Assembly (NCBI RefSeq): GCF_030406045.1
Contig: NZ_CP128988.1
Location: 2,391,438 to 2,455,437, forward strand
Source of the DNA: Thiohalobacter sp. IOR34
GTDB taxonomy: Bacteria > Pseudomonadota > Gammaproteobacteria > Thiohalobacterales > Thiohalobacteraceae
Length of the DNA: 64,000 nt
Direction: 5' to 3'
The notes under the pieces were generated by a model. That model ran no database searches. It was not told the DNA's origin and worked only from the letters and a program-made list of their open reading frames with translations. A program made the position numbers and the translations under genes. Shown piece by piece: positions 37,325 through 46,356 of the stretch (its first letter is position 1; every line of letters begins with the position of its first letter).

Positions 37325-39415
37325 ATGGACACCACCGAACAACAAGACCTGAGCCGCCCCGAGCTCTACCTCAACCGGGAGCTGAGCCTGCTGCAGTTCA
37401 ACCGACGCGTCCTGGAGCAGGCCCGCGACGACCGCACCCCGCTCCTCGAACGCCTCAAGTTCCTCTGCATCTCCAGCACCAACCTCGACGAATTCTTCGA
37501 GATCCGCGTCGCCGGCCTGAAACAGCAGGTCGCGCTGGGCACAGTGCCCAGTGGTTCCGACAACCTCACCCCGCAGCAGATCCTCGACCAGATCAGCCAG
37601 CAGGCGCACCAGCTGGTCGACGAGCAGTACCGGGTGCTGAACGCCGAGCTGATCCCGGCCCTGGAAGAGGAGAGCATCCGTTTCCTGCGCCGCGGCCAGT
37701 GGAGCGAGGCCCAGGCACAGTGGATCCGCGACTTCTTCGAGCGTGAGCTGTTGCCGGTGCTGAGCCCACTGGGACTGGACCCGGCCCACCCCTTCCCGCG
37801 GATCCTCAACAAGAGCCTGAACTTCATCGTCTCGCTGGAAGGCAAGGACGCCTTCGGCCGTTCCAGCGGCATCGCCATCGTTCAGGCACCGCGTTCGCTG
37901 CCACGGCTGATCCGGCTGCCGGCAGAGGAAACCGGCGCCGGCCCCTACGATTTCGTGTTTCTCTCGTCCGTCATCCACGCCTACGTCGACGACCTGTTTC
38001 CGGGCATGACCGTCACCGGCTGCTACCAGTTCCGGGTGACGCGCAACAGCGACCTGTTCGTCGACGAGGAGGAGATCGACGACCTGATGCGGGCCATGGA
38101 GGGCGAACTGCTATCGCGCCGCTACGGTGACGCGGTACGCCTGGAGGTGGCCGACAACTGTACGCCGGAGATGGCCAATTTCCTGCTCGACCAGTTCAAC
38201 CTCGGCCAGGACGACCTCTACCAGGTCAACGGCCCGGTCAACCTCAACCGGCTGTTCGCCATCGCCGACCTGGTGGAACGCCCGGATCTCAAATACCCAC
38301 CGTTCAAGCCGGCGCGCCCGCCGCAGCTGGCCCCGGAGGTCAACATCTTCGAGGCCATCCAGGCCCAGGAGATACTGCTCCATCACCCCTTCGAGTCCTT
38401 CGCCCCGGTGATCGACTTCGTACGCCAAGCCGCCAGCGACCCGCAGGTGCTGGCCATCAAGCAGACCCTCTACCGCACCGGCCCCGACTCGGCCATTGTC
38501 AACGCCCTGGTCGAGGCCGCCCGGGCCGGCAAGGAGGTGACGGTGGTGGTGGAACTGCGCGCCCGCTTCGACGAGGAGGCCAACATCCAGCTGGCCAACC
38601 GCCTGCAGGAGGCCGGCGCCCACGTGGTGTACGGCGTGGTCGGCTACAAGACCCACGCCAAGATGATCCTCATCACCCGCCGCGAGGGCCGCCGGCTGCG
38701 CCACTACGTGCACCTCGGCACCGGCAACTACCATGCGCGCACCGCCCGCCTCTACACCGACTACGGTTTCCTGACCTGCGACAAGGCGATCGGCGAGGAC
38801 GTGCACCGCATCTTCCAGCAGCTCACCAGCCTGGGCAAGGTGAAGTCGCTGCGCAAGCTGCTGCAGTCGCCCTTCACCCTGCACAAGGCCCTGTTGAAGA
38901 AGATCGCCCGCGAGGCCGAGCACGCCCGGGCCGGCCGCCGGGCGCGGATCATCGCCAAGATGAACGCCCTGATCGAGCCGCAGGTGATCCGCGCCCTGTA
39001 TGCCGCCTCCCAGGCCGGAGTGAAGATCGACCTCATCATCCGCGGCATCTGCTGTCTGCGCCCCGGCATCGCCGGGGTCTCGGACAACATCCAGGTGCGC
39101 TCGGTCGTCGGCCGCTTCCTGGAGCACACCCGGGTGTTCTACTTCCGCAACGGCGGCGAGGAGGAGATCTACCTGTCCAGCGCCGACTGGATGGACCGCA
39201 ACTTCTTCCGCCGGGTGGAGACCGCCTTCCCCGTCGGGAATCCCAAGCTGCGTCGGCGGATCGTCAAGGAGGGGCTGGAACTCTATCTGCAGGACAACAC
39301 CCAGGCCTGGCTGCTGAAGGCGGACGGCAGTTACCGCCGGCTGCACCCGACCCGCCGCCAGCCGCCCCGTTCGGCCCAGGCGACGCTGCTGGAACTGCGC
39401 GCCCATCCGGCCTGA
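37325..39415 (+). CDS. ppk: Polyphosphate kinase 1
   Basis: The enzyme (696 residues from the chosen ATG) makes polyphosphate from ATP. The family core begins RPELYLNRELSLLQFNRRVL. The catalytic histidine that is phosphorylated lies in YKTHAKMILI (about residue 440) and is followed by the HLGTGNYHARTARLYTD segment; the second phospholipase-D-like half follows. An in-frame ATG at 37253 would add 24 residues but lies at the promoter. The gene is convergent with ppx. Confidence 0.95.
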   Translation: MDTTEQQDLSRPELYLNRELSLLQFNRRVLEQARDDRTPLLERLKFLCISSTNLDEFFEIRVAGLKQQVALGTVPSGSDNLTPQQILDQISQQAHQLVDEQYRVLNAELIPALEEESIRFLRRGQWSEAQAQWIRDFFERELLPVLSPLGLDPAHPFPRILNKSLNFIVSLEGKDAFGRSSGIAIVQAPRSLPRLIRLPAEETGAGPYDFVFLSSVIHAYVDDLFPGMTVTGCYQFRVTRNSDLFVDEEEIDDLMRAMEGELLSRRYGDAVRLEVADNCTPEMANFLLDQFNLGQDDLYQVNGPVNLNRLFAIADLVERPDLKYPPFKPARPPQLAPEVNIFEAIQAQEILLHHPFESFAPVIDFVRQAASDPQVLAIKQTLYRTGPDSAIVNALVEAARAGKEVTVVVELRARFDEEANIQLANRLQEAGAHVVYGVVGYKTHAKMILITRREGRRLRHYVHLGTGNYHARTARLYTDYGFLTCDKAIGEDVHRIFQQLTSLGKVKSLRKLLQSPFTLHKALLKKIAREAEHARAGRRARIIAKMNALIEPQVIRALYAASQAGVKIDLIIRGICCLRPGIAGVSDNIQVRSVVGRFLEHTRVFYFRNGGEEEIYLSSADWMDRNFFRRVETAFPVGNPKLRRRIVKEGLELYLQDNTQAWLLKADGSYRRLHPTRRQPPRSAQATLLELRAHPA

Positions 39416-39426
39416 GGCGGAACCGC

Positions 39427-40935
39427 TCAGCGGTAGTCGAGACGGAAGTCGATGCCCGCCAGGCGCTTGCGTTCCTGCTTGAGGTCGGCCCGGGTCAGGG
39501 GATGGGCATCGAGGTAACCCGGGGGGAATTCCAGCCATAGCCGCCCTGCCTCGGCCCGCACCCGGGGCCGCGGCGGCTCGTCCTCTGGCCGACCGCGCAG
39601 CAGCAGCACCGCCAGGCGCAGCAGGATGCACAGCCGGCGCGGCGCCTCCGCCCGGGGATCGGCCAGCGCCGGGCACTCGTCGCGGGGAAACTTGCGTCGG
39701 TGACCGCGCACCAGGGCTGCCAGCAGCGCCTGCTCGCTCATCGAGAAGCCGGGCATGTCCGAGTAGGCCACCAGATAGGCGCCATGCTTGTGGTACTGGC
39801 TGTGCGCCACCACCAGCCCCACCTCGTGCAGCTGCGCGGCCCAGTGCAGCCAGTGCCGCCACTGCAGCGGATCCAGCCCCCAGTCCCCGGCCAGGGCATC
39901 GAACAGGGCCAGCGCCAGGGCCTCGACCCGGCCGGCATGCGCCTGGTCCACCTGGAAACGCCGCGCCATGGCGAGGACGGTCGCCTCGCGGATGTCGCTG
40001 TGTTCGATCCGGCCCAGCAGGTCGTAGAGCAGCCCCTCGCGCAGGGCGCCGGGAGAGACCAGCATGCGCTCGATGCCCAGCGACTCGAAGGCGGCAAGCA
40101 GGATCGCCACCCCGCCGGGCAGAACCTGGCGCCGGTCCTCGACCAGGCCGGCCAGCCGCAGCGCATCGACATGGCCGGCCGCCAGCAGCGCCTTGCGCAG
40201 GTGCTTCAGACCCTCGGCGCTGATGCCGTCGTCCCAGCCCTCGGCACGGATGATCTCGCGCACCGCCTTGATGGTGCCGGAAGCGCCGATGGCCTTCGAC
40301 CAGCCGAGGCGGCGGAAGCGGCGGCGCACCGTCTTCAGCTCCAGCTGGGCGGCCAGCACGGCCTCGCGCATCCGTTCCTTGCTGATCAGGCCATCGTCGA
40401 AGAAGCGCCGGCTCATGCCCACGCAGCCCATGTACAGACTCTCCAGATCCAGCGCCCGGAAGCCCTCGCCGACGATCAGTTCGGTACTGCCGCCGCCGAT
40501 GTCCATCACCAGACGCTGCTCACCGTCGTCGGCGGCGATGCCGTGCGCCACCCCCTGGTAGATGAGGCGCGCCTCCTCGACGCCGGAGATGACCTCGATG
40601 GGATGCCCCAGCGCAGCCTGTGCCTCTTCCAGAAAGGCACCGTCACGGTTGGCGCGGCGCAGGGTGTTGGTACCGACGGCCCGCACGTTGGCCGAGGGCA
40701 GTTCGCGCAGCCTCTGGCCGAATCGCTCCAGGCAGGCCAGGGCCCGCTCCCGGGCAGCCGCGTCCAGGCGATGCTCGGCGTTCAGGCCGGCGGCCAGGCG
40801 CACCGGCTCCCGCAGCCGGTCGAGCACCTGCAACCGGCCGTCCTGGCGCTGGGCCACGATCATGTGGAAGCTGTTGGAGCCGAGATCGACGGCGGCGACG
40901 AACTGGGATGTGGCGGATTCTGGCACCGGCGGCAC
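39427..40935 (-). CDS. ppx: Exopolyphosphatase / pppGpp phosphohydrolase
   Basis: The 502-residue protein has the ASKHA phosphatase fold: phosphate loop DLGSNSFHMIVAQ near the N-terminus, GVEEARLIYQGVAHG with the catalytic glutamate near residue 118, DIGGGSTELIVG near 146, and a C-terminal HD-like domain. It releases phosphate from polyphosphate ends. The start is GTG. Its stop is 11 bases from that of ppk, tail to tail. Confidence 0.94.
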   Translation of the reverse strand: MPPVPESATSQFVAAVDLGSNSFHMIVAQRQDGRLQVLDRLREPVRLAAGLNAEHRLDAAARERALACLERFGQRLRELPSANVRAVGTNTLRRANRDGAFLEEAQAALGHPIEVISGVEEARLIYQGVAHGIAADDGEQRLVMDIGGGSTELIVGEGFRALDLESLYMGCVGMSRRFFDDGLISKERMREAVLAAQLELKTVRRRFRRLGWSKAIGASGTIKAVREIIRAEGWDDGISAEGLKHLRKALLAAGHVDALRLAGLVEDRRQVLPGGVAILLAAFESLGIERMLVSPGALREGLLYDLLGRIEHSDIREATVLAMARRFQVDQAHAGRVEALALALFDALAGDWGLDPLQWRHWLHWAAQLHEVGLVVAHSQYHKHGAYLVAYSDMPGFSMSEQALLAALVRGHRRKFPRDECPALADPRAEAPRRLCILLRLAVLLLRGRPEDEPPRPRVRAEAGRLWLEFPPGYLDAHPLTRADLKQERKRLAGIDFRLDYR

Positions 40936-41128
40936 TTCGGATGGGCATGACTCGTGGCGAGATTCTGCCCCGGACTATACCAAGGCTGGAAGGTGACGCA
41001 ACACGGGCGGCGTCTCCCCCGTGGCAGCAGCCGAAGAACTGGCTATCCTTAGTGGGACAGTGGAACGCGCAACCTGCTATAGCTGCGCGGGCTGCCGCGC
41101 GGTGGCGGGCCTCGCCCCACCCTGCTGA

Positions 41129-41145
41129 TTGGCATCCAATTTGCT
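41129..41145 (+). promoter_or_regulatory. Candidate sigma-54 promoter before the PilZ gene
   Basis: TTGGCATCCAATTTGCT has the GG and GC dinucleotides exactly ten bases apart, as required at -24/-12 (consensus TGGCAC-N5-TTGC). The start of transcription would be about 41157, some 50 bases before the PilZ gene. No enhancer-binding site was identified. Confidence 0.5.
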
Positions 41146-41208
41146 TGATTCAAGACGGCGCCCTGCGCCGACAATTTTCCAGCAGACGGAACTGCCAAGG
41201 AGGACACC

Positions 41209-41529
41209 ATGGCTGTTGAACATCGATGGAGTGAACGCAAGCCGATCCAGATGGAGGTGGCCCTGCACTACCCGCCGGTCGGTACCCTGCGCTGCACCAC
41301 CCGTGACGTCAGCCTGGAGGGCATGTTCGTCGCCACCGATGGCGTCGAACTGCCTCCGCAGGCCGAACTCGAGATCAGCTTCGTCACCGAGGACGCCGGC
41401 CACCGCCACGAACACCGCATGCCGGCCTACGTGGTGCACGGCAACGGCGACGGCGTCGGCCTGATGCTGCGTCACGTCGACTACCACGACTTCTACGCCC
41501 TGCGCCACCTGCTGTCATCGGCGGCCTGA
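41209..41529 (+). CDS. PilZ domain protein
   Basis: A 106-residue single PilZ domain. The motif ERKPIQMEVAL is near the start (the first c-di-GMP motif is RxxxR; here only HRWSERK is available) and TRDVSLEGMFVAT matches the D/NxSxxG motif. Such proteins sense cyclic di-GMP or work in pilus assembly. GGAGG lies seven bases upstream. A GGDEF enzyme is coded at 54633. Confidence 0.85.
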   Translation: MAVEHRWSERKPIQMEVALHYPPVGTLRCTTRDVSLEGMFVATDGVELPPQAELEISFVTEDAGHRHEHRMPAYVVHGNGDGVGLMLRHVDYHDFYALRHLLSSAA

Positions 41530-41536
41530 GGCGGAC

Positions 41537-41577
41537 ATGAAAAGGCCCCGCTGCTGCGCAGCGGGGCCCGGACTTTT
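41537..41577 (+). terminator. Rho-independent terminator of the PilZ gene
   Basis: Stem GCCCCGCTGC with GCAGCGGGGC and a two- to four-base loop lies eight bases after the stop codon and is followed a little later by TTTT; the A-rich left flank pairs with it. Confidence 0.75.
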
Positions 41578-41586
41578 CCCTCGGCA

Positions 41587-41647
41587 GGCCAGGCTGCTTT
41601 GCCAGCTCCGCCCTGAGCATCGAATCCTTGGTGCAATAGCCGGGCTA
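41587..41647 (-). repeat. Fragment of the dispersed structured repeat (copy 3)
   Basis: Only the terminal quarter remains: CTGCTTTGCCAGCTCCGCCC and then ATCGAATCCTTGGTGCAATAG up to CCGGGCTAG. It is in the reversed orientation compared with copies 1 and 2. A second scrap of the terminus (GCAATATCCGGGCTAG) lies at 41815-41830. Confidence 0.85.
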
Positions 41648-41704
41648 GCCAGTCCCGCAGGCGTGGGCAGCCGGCCGCGGCAAATGGGGCGGGCGATGCC
41701 CGCC

Positions 41705-41775
41705 CGATCGCGGCCTGGAGGCCGCTCCTACCAGAGTGCCGCCATGCCCCGTAGGAGCGGCCTCCAGGCCGCGAT
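41705..41775. repeat. REP pair
   Basis: Two exact inverted units, GATCGCGGCCTGGAGGCCGC and its reverse, with TCCTAC heads facing each other over about 20 bases. It lies between two fragments of the dispersed repeat. Confidence 0.9.
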
Positions 41776-41830
41776 CCCCGGCGGGTCCAGCCACGCCATC
41801 ATCCGGGGCCGGATGCAATATCCGGGCTAG

Positions 41831-41991
41831 CAGCCTGTCGGACTTAGGCGATCGTAGCGAGCAGGGTGGGAGAACGAGAACGAATCTTCACGATTTCGAG
41901 GCGCATAGTGAGCACTACGCAACGAGAAATCGGGGAGATTCGGGCCGCTCTCCCACCCGCGCAGTAGATCAGTCCTGAGTCCGACAGGCTG
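41831..41991. mobile_element. 161-bp MITE flanked by CTAG
   Basis: Inverted ends CAGCCTGTCGGACT (14 bases exact, 17 of 18 overall) bound a 161-bp non-coding element, and CTAG stands on both sides (41827-41830 and 41992-41995), consistent with a 4-bp target duplication of the YTAR kind used by IS5-type elements. The inside has further symmetry (GGTGGGAGA with CTCTCCCACC). It is inserted exactly between two copies of the dispersed repeat. Confidence 0.85.
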
Positions 41992-41995
41992 CTAG

Positions 41996-42235
41996 CTAGC
42001 CCGCACATAGCACGAAGGCGGCCTTGCATGCGTAATTTTTCCGGTATTCATCAAGGCAGTAATTCCCTGTGCCCTGTTACGGTTTGTGCCCATTCGAGTT
42101 CAGACCAAATCTGGCGTCGCATTCTGCCCGATCGCCCTTGAACCCTAGCTACGGCGATGCTTCGGCGGGCGATCGAACAGACTGCTTGGCCAGATTCGCC
42201 CTGAAACTCGAATCCTTCGCGCAATATGCAGGCTA
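41996..42235 (-). repeat. Dispersed structured repeat, copy 4 (subfamily A)
   Basis: A full copy, inverted relative to copy 1, which it resembles throughout, including TAATTTTTCCGGTAT and CAAGGCAGTAATTCCCT. The end GCAATATGCAGGCTAG supplies the stop codon TAG (42233-42235) of the porin gene. Confidence 0.9.
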
Positions 42236-43393
42236 GAACACGTACTGCCCCTGGATGAACAGTTCATCCTCGTCACTGCCCTTGACGCCCTTCAGGTTCT
42301 CACCCATGCGATAGCTGATCTGCAGCTTGACGTCATGCTTGTGCAGGAACCAGTTGGCACCGATCGAGCTGCGGGTCCAGGCATCGGCATAGTTGTCTGC
42401 ATCCTGCGACTGGTAGCCTGCAACCAGCTCGACCCCGATGGGCATGAACAGGTAACCGCCCTCGATGGACCAATTCTCCAGGTCGGTGCTGCCGTTGCGG
42501 AACATGCCGCCGGTGAAGGCCGCATCCACGGTATCCACGCTGAACCTGTTGTACTCGGCATCGACCGAGAAGCCCTGGCTGCGGAAGGCGGCACTGATCT
42601 CAAAGCCGGTGACACGGTCGATGTCCGCCTTGCTGGTGCTGGTGGAACTGCCGGCCGTGGTGTAGCTGTTGTTGTCGTCGTCGTTGTTCCAGACAAAGGC
42701 AGCCACACCGATGGTTGCCTTTGTCTCGCCCTTGAAGTCACCCTGGGAGAACTTGGTGTAACCGAAGGGATGGAAGTCGACCCGGCCGCCGTAGATCCAG
42801 CCCTCGTTGAAATCGCTGTTGCGATTGACCGGCGTGTCGAAGTCCAGCTTGCCGGCATCGGGATCGATGGCGGCAGAGGCAAAGGATGCGCCCCAGGTCA
42901 GGGTCTTGTCCGCATTATGACCCGTGAGGTGCACACCGACGTTGCGGTCCGGCGTGCCGTAGTCATGGTCACCCACGAAGCTGCGTTCGACCAGCTGCTG
43001 GTATTTGGACGAGGTCAGGAACTCGCGGGAGAAGGGGAAGTTGGCATTGCCCAGCGTCAGCTTCATGTTGTCGAAGCCCTTGTACTGAAAATAGGCATCC
43101 TTGATGGCGACCTCGTTGTCGTCCACGGCCTTGCCCAGATCGAACTGGAACTTGCCCTTCCAGTCCTTGTGCAGGCTGCCCTCGATATAGGGACGCAGGC
43201 GACGGAAGAACACCTCGTCGGTTGTGCTACCGCTGTCGGGATCGGCCTGATGGTACTGCAACTGGATGCGGCCGCCCAGCTTCACGTACTTCTCGTCCTT
43301 CTTGTAGACGGTGATGCCACCGGCTGCAGCCGAACCCGCCAGGGTTCCGGCCAGGATGACAGAAATGCACTGGGCAAGGGTGTGCGTGCGCAT
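42233..43393 (-). CDS. Phosphate/polyphosphate-selective porin, OprP/OprO family
   Basis: This 386-residue outer membrane protein has a signal peptide (residues 1-24, AGTLAGSAAAGG) and ends in phenylalanine (QGQYVF), the BAM signal. The start of the barrel, KYVKLGGRIQLQYHQADPD, and DEVFFRRLRPYIEG are typical of OprP/OprO. With six phased Pho half-sites upstream and pstS as neighbour it most likely imports phosphate or polyphosphate. The terminal TAG belongs to repeat copy 4. Confidence 0.9.
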   Translation of the reverse strand: MRTHTLAQCISVILAGTLAGSAAAGGITVYKKDEKYVKLGGRIQLQYHQADPDSGSTTDEVFFRRLRPYIEGSLHKDWKGKFQFDLGKAVDDNEVAIKDAYFQYKGFDNMKLTLGNANFPFSREFLTSSKYQQLVERSFVGDHDYGTPDRNVGVHLTGHNADKTLTWGASFASAAIDPDAGKLDFDTPVNRNSDFNEGWIYGGRVDFHPFGYTKFSQGDFKGETKATIGVAAFVWNNDDDNNSYTTAGSSTSTSKADIDRVTGFEISAAFRSQGFSVDAEYNRFSVDTVDAAFTGGMFRNGSTDLENWSIEGGYLFMPIGVELVAGYQSQDADNYADAWTRSSIGANWFLHKHDVKLQISYRMGENLKGVKGSDEDELFIQGQYVF

Positions 43394-43450
43394 GCGTCGA
43401 TCTCCTCTCGTGTAGTCAGCATGTAAGACAGGAGCAGTCTAGGCAGTGCA

Positions 43451-43512
43451 GGTGACGCCCTGGTGACGATCGCATGAAGCCGCGGTGACGTTATGATGAA
43501 GACTGGATGACA
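43451..43512 (-). promoter_or_regulatory. Array of six Pho half-sites before the porin gene
   Basis: Six 7-base units, each separated by four bases, run on the minus strand: TGTCATC (43506-43512), CTTCATC (43495-43501), CGTCACC (43484-43490), CTTCATG (43473-43479), CGTCACC (43462-43468) and CGTCACC (43451-43457). This is three PhoB boxes in exact 11-bp phase, 58 bases before the start codon. Confidence 0.85.
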
Positions 43513-43532
43513 AACCGCCGCTGTCGCACGAA

Positions 43533-43558
43533 CAAAAAACCCCCGCCGGGGCGGGGGT
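43533..43558 (-). terminator. Rho-independent terminator of pstS
   Basis: On the minus strand a stem of CCCCCGCC with GGCGGGGG and a tight loop is followed by TTTTTTG. It lies about 45 bases after the pstS stop and separates pstS from the porin promoter. Confidence 0.9.
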
Positions 43559-43603
43559 CCGATGCGCGCCGTCTGAGCAGCGACGATCCGTCGGGCGGAC
43601 AGC

Positions 43604-44584
43604 TTACTGCAGCTTGGCCAGTTCCTTCCTGGCCACAGTGGCAGGCAGGGGAATGTAGCCGTCCTTGACCACCACCCGCTGACCGATCTTCGACAGCACC
43701 AGCTTGAGGAACTCGCGCTCCAGCGGCGGCAGCGGCCTGTTCGGGTGCTTGTTGACATAGATGTAGAGGAAGCGTGCCAGCGGGTATTTTCCCTTGATGG
43801 CATTGTCCGGGGTGGCCTCGACGAGGGGCTGACCGGCCTTCTTGGCCAGCGGCACGGCACGCACGCCGGAGGTCTTGTAACCGATGCCGGAATAGCCGAT
43901 GCCGTTCAGGGAGGAGGACACCGACTGGACCACGGAGGCCGAACCCGGCTGCTCGTTGACGTTGTTCTTGTAGTCACCCTTGCACAGCGCCTTCTTCTTG
44001 AAGTAGCCATAGGTGCCGGACACCGAGTTGCGGCCATAGAGCTGGATCGGCCGTGCCGCCCAGGAGCCGCCCAGGCCGACCTGGCCCCAGGTGGTGATGT
44101 CTTGCGGATAACCGCACTTGCGAGTCGAGGAGAAGATGGCATCGACCTGGGGGATGGTCAGCCCCTTGACCGGGTTGTCCTTGTGCACGAATACCGCCAG
44201 GGCATCGATGGCGACCCGGATCGGGGTCGGCTTGTAACCGTACTTGCGCTCGAAGGCCGCAACCTCCTTGTCCTTCATCTTGCGGCTCATCGGCCCCAGA
44301 TTGGAGGTACCCTCGGTCAGCGCCGGCGGCGCGGTGGAGGAACCGGCCGCCTGGATCTGGATGTTGACGTTCGGGTAGACACGCTTGAACTCCTCTGCCC
44401 AGAGCGTCATCAGATTGGCCAGGGTATCGGAACCCACGCTGGACAGGTTGCCGGACACGCCGCTGCTGCGCGTGTAGTCCGGAAGACTGGCGTCCACCGC
44501 GGCGGCTGCCATTGCCGGCTGGGTGGCCAGCAGGCCGGCGCCGGCCAGGCCCAGGGCGGCGATCAATGTCTTGCTCGGTGTCAT
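43604..44584 (-). CDS. pstS: Phosphate-binding periplasmic protein PstS
   Basis: The 326-residue protein has a signal peptide (ending about residue 26, QPAMAAAA) and phosphate-binding loops: [26 protein letters not shown] and [13 protein letters not shown]. It delivers phosphate to the PstCA permease, whose genes lie 7 kb away. Four Pho half-sites precede it. GAGGAG lies before the ATG. Confidence 0.95.
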   Translation of the reverse strand: MTPSKTLIAALGLAGAGLLATQPAMAAAAVDASLPDYTRSSGVSGNLSSVGSDTLANLMTLWAEEFKRVYPNVNIQIQAAGSSTAPPALTEGTSNLGPMSRKMKDKEVAAFERKYGYKPTPIRVAIDALAVFVHKDNPVKGLTIPQVDAIFSSTRKCGYPQDITTWGQVGLGGSWAARPIQLYGRNSVSGTYGYFKKKALCKGDYKNNVNEQPGSASVVQSVSSSLNGIGYSGIGYKTSGVRAVPLAKKAGQPLVEATPDNAIKGKYPLARFLYIYVNKHPNRPLPPLEREFLKLVLSKIGQRVVVKDGYIPLPATVARKELAKLQ

Positions 44585-44652
44585 CGAGTCGTCTCCTCTC
44601 TATCGAATCGTGTTTGCAAATGTCATCACGGCGCCGATTCTGCACGCCACCA

Positions 44653-44692
44653 ATGACAGGAACATGAAGCAAAGATTACAGTTGTATGACAG
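44653..44692 (-). promoter_or_regulatory. Double Pho box before pstS
   Basis: Four 7-base units with four-base spacers on the minus strand: CTGTCAT (44686-44692), CTGTAAT (44675-44681), GCTTCAT (44664-44670) and CTGTCAT (44653-44659). Two are perfect matches to the consensus. The array is about 70 bases before pstS. Confidence 0.9.
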
Positions 44693-44713
44693 GCCGCCGC
44701 CGCGGGGCAGCGG

Positions 44714-46033
44714 CTACTCGGCCGCGCGCGCCTGACCGGCGACGCGCACCACCCGGCCGGCCGGGAAGCGGGCACTGAAGGTGCTGCCCTTCCCCGGCTC
44801 ACTCTGGATGCCCAGCTCGCCCTGGTGGCGCAGCAGCACGTGCTTGACGATCGCCAACCCCAGGCCGGTGCCGCCGCTCTGCCGCGAGCGGCCGACGTCG
44901 ATGCGGTAGAAGCGCTCGGTGAGACGCGGGATGTGCTGCGGGGCGATGCCGATGCCGGTGTCGCTCACCGCGCACACCGCCTGGCCCCCTTCCTGGTACC
45001 AGCGCACCCGGATGCGGCCGCCGGCCGGGGTGTAGCGCACCGCATTGAAGATCAGGTTGGAGAACAGGCTGCGCAGCTCGTGGTCGTTGCCGCGCAGCCA
45101 CAGCTCGGGGTCCGCCTCCAGCAGCACCTCATGCCGCTTGTCGTCACTGAGGCGGCGGGCATCGTCGCAGATCACCGCCAGCATGGCCGGCACGCTGACC
45201 GGCTCCTGCCCGCCCTGGCCGCTGTCGGTCTCCAGGCGCGACAGCATCAACAGATCCTCCACGATGCGCTGCATGCGCTCGGTCTGCTGACGGAGCACCG
45301 GCAGGGCATGCCGCCAGTCGCCGTCCGCCTCCTCCGCGTCGCCGTCGAGCGTCTCCAGGTAGCCGGCCAGCACGGTCAGCGGGGTACGCAGCTCGTGGGA
45401 GACATTGGCGACGAAGTCCCGTCGCATCTGCTCCAGGCGCTGGATGCGGCTGATGTCGCGCGCGATCAGCAACCGCTGGTTGTTGCCGTAGGGCACGATG
45501 CGTATCGAGAGACCGACATGCTCGTCGGCCGGCGAGGGCATCTCCAGGGGCTGGGCATAGTCACCACGGGCGAGGTATTCGACGAAGGCGGGATGGCGCA
45601 GCAGGTTGCTGATCCGCTGTCCGGTGTCACGCGGGTAACTGAGGCCGAGCAGCCGTTCCGCCGCCTGGTTCCACCACTCGATCTCGTCACCCGGGGTCAG
45701 CACCACGGTGGCGTCAGGCATGGCGGCGGTCGCCTGCTGGAAGCGGTTCAGCATGCTACCCAGCTTGCGCTTGCGCTGGCGGTTGCGCTGCTGGAGACGG
45801 TAGATCTGCTGGAAGACCTCATCCCAGATGCCGGAGGATTCCGGGGGATGAAAGCGCCGTCCGACGCGCAGCCACTCGACCAGCCGGGCCAGGTTGCGCA
45901 GATGCCAGCCAAGGTAAGCGGAAACGGCCAGCAGCAGCCACAGCCAGGGCTGGCCGAACACCAGCCCCAGCAGCAGGGCGACAGCAGCGATGATGCCCGC
46001 GCGCCACAGCTCGTCAATCCAGGGATTGGACAA
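44714..46033 (-). CDS. phoR: Phosphate regulon sensor histidine kinase PhoR
   Basis: A 439-residue kinase with two membrane segments (about residues 10-42), a PAS domain (about 95-200), the phospho-histidine in VSHELRTPLTVL (about residue 213) and an ATPase domain with NLIFNAVRYTP, DTGIGI and GGTGLGLAIV. It phosphorylates PhoB. The start appears to be TTG, since a stop codon lies two codons before and no ATG follows in the membrane part. A repeat copy separates it from phoB. Confidence 0.94.
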   Translation of the reverse strand: MSNPWIDELWRAGIIAAVALLLGLVFGQPWLWLLLAVSAYLGWHLRNLARLVEWLRVGRRFHPPESSGIWDEVFQQIYRLQQRNRQRKRKLGSMLNRFQQATAAMPDATVVLTPGDEIEWWNQAAERLLGLSYPRDTGQRISNLLRHPAFVEYLARGDYAQPLEMPSPADEHVGLSIRIVPYGNNQRLLIARDISRIQRLEQMRRDFVANVSHELRTPLTVLAGYLETLDGDAEEADGDWRHALPVLRQQTERMQRIVEDLLMLSRLETDSGQGGQEPVSVPAMLAVICDDARRLSDDKRHEVLLEADPELWLRGNDHELRSLFSNLIFNAVRYTPAGGRIRVRWYQEGGQAVCAVSDTGIGIAPQHIPRLTERFYRIDVGRSRQSGGTGLGLAIVKHVLLRHQGELGIQSEPGKGSTFSARFPAGRVVRVAGQARAAE

Positions 46034-46103
46034 GTTTCAGACCCTATGTTGCCTGGAGGATTCAGCGCCGGGGAAGCTCCCGCTCCTTGGCGCCGGCAGC
46101 CTG

Positions 46104-46356
46104 CTAACCCGGATATTGCACCAAGGCGGCCCGCATGATCGGAGTGCGGACTGACATACAAGGCCGGGAGGCTCGCAAATGGTTCCTCACTGCGGGATAC
46201 AGTTTGTGCCTATTCGATCTCAGAACGCATCTGGCTGCGCATCCTGGCCGATCGCCCTTGAACCATAGCTACGGCTATGCTTCCGCGGACGATCGGCCAA
46301 CCTGCTTTGCCAGCTCCGCCCTGAGAATCGAATCCTTGGTGCAATATCCGGGCTAG
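46104..46356 (-). repeat. Dispersed structured repeat, copy 5, inside the phoB-phoR operon
   Basis: Full-length copy between phoB and phoR. Ends are TAACCCGGATATTGCACC and its inverse. Stems: TGGCCGATCG with CGATCGGCCA, CATAGC with GCTATG, ATTCGAT with ATCGAAT and TCTGGC with GCCAG(C). The phoB stop codon TAG (46353-46355) is part of its terminus. Confidence 0.93.
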
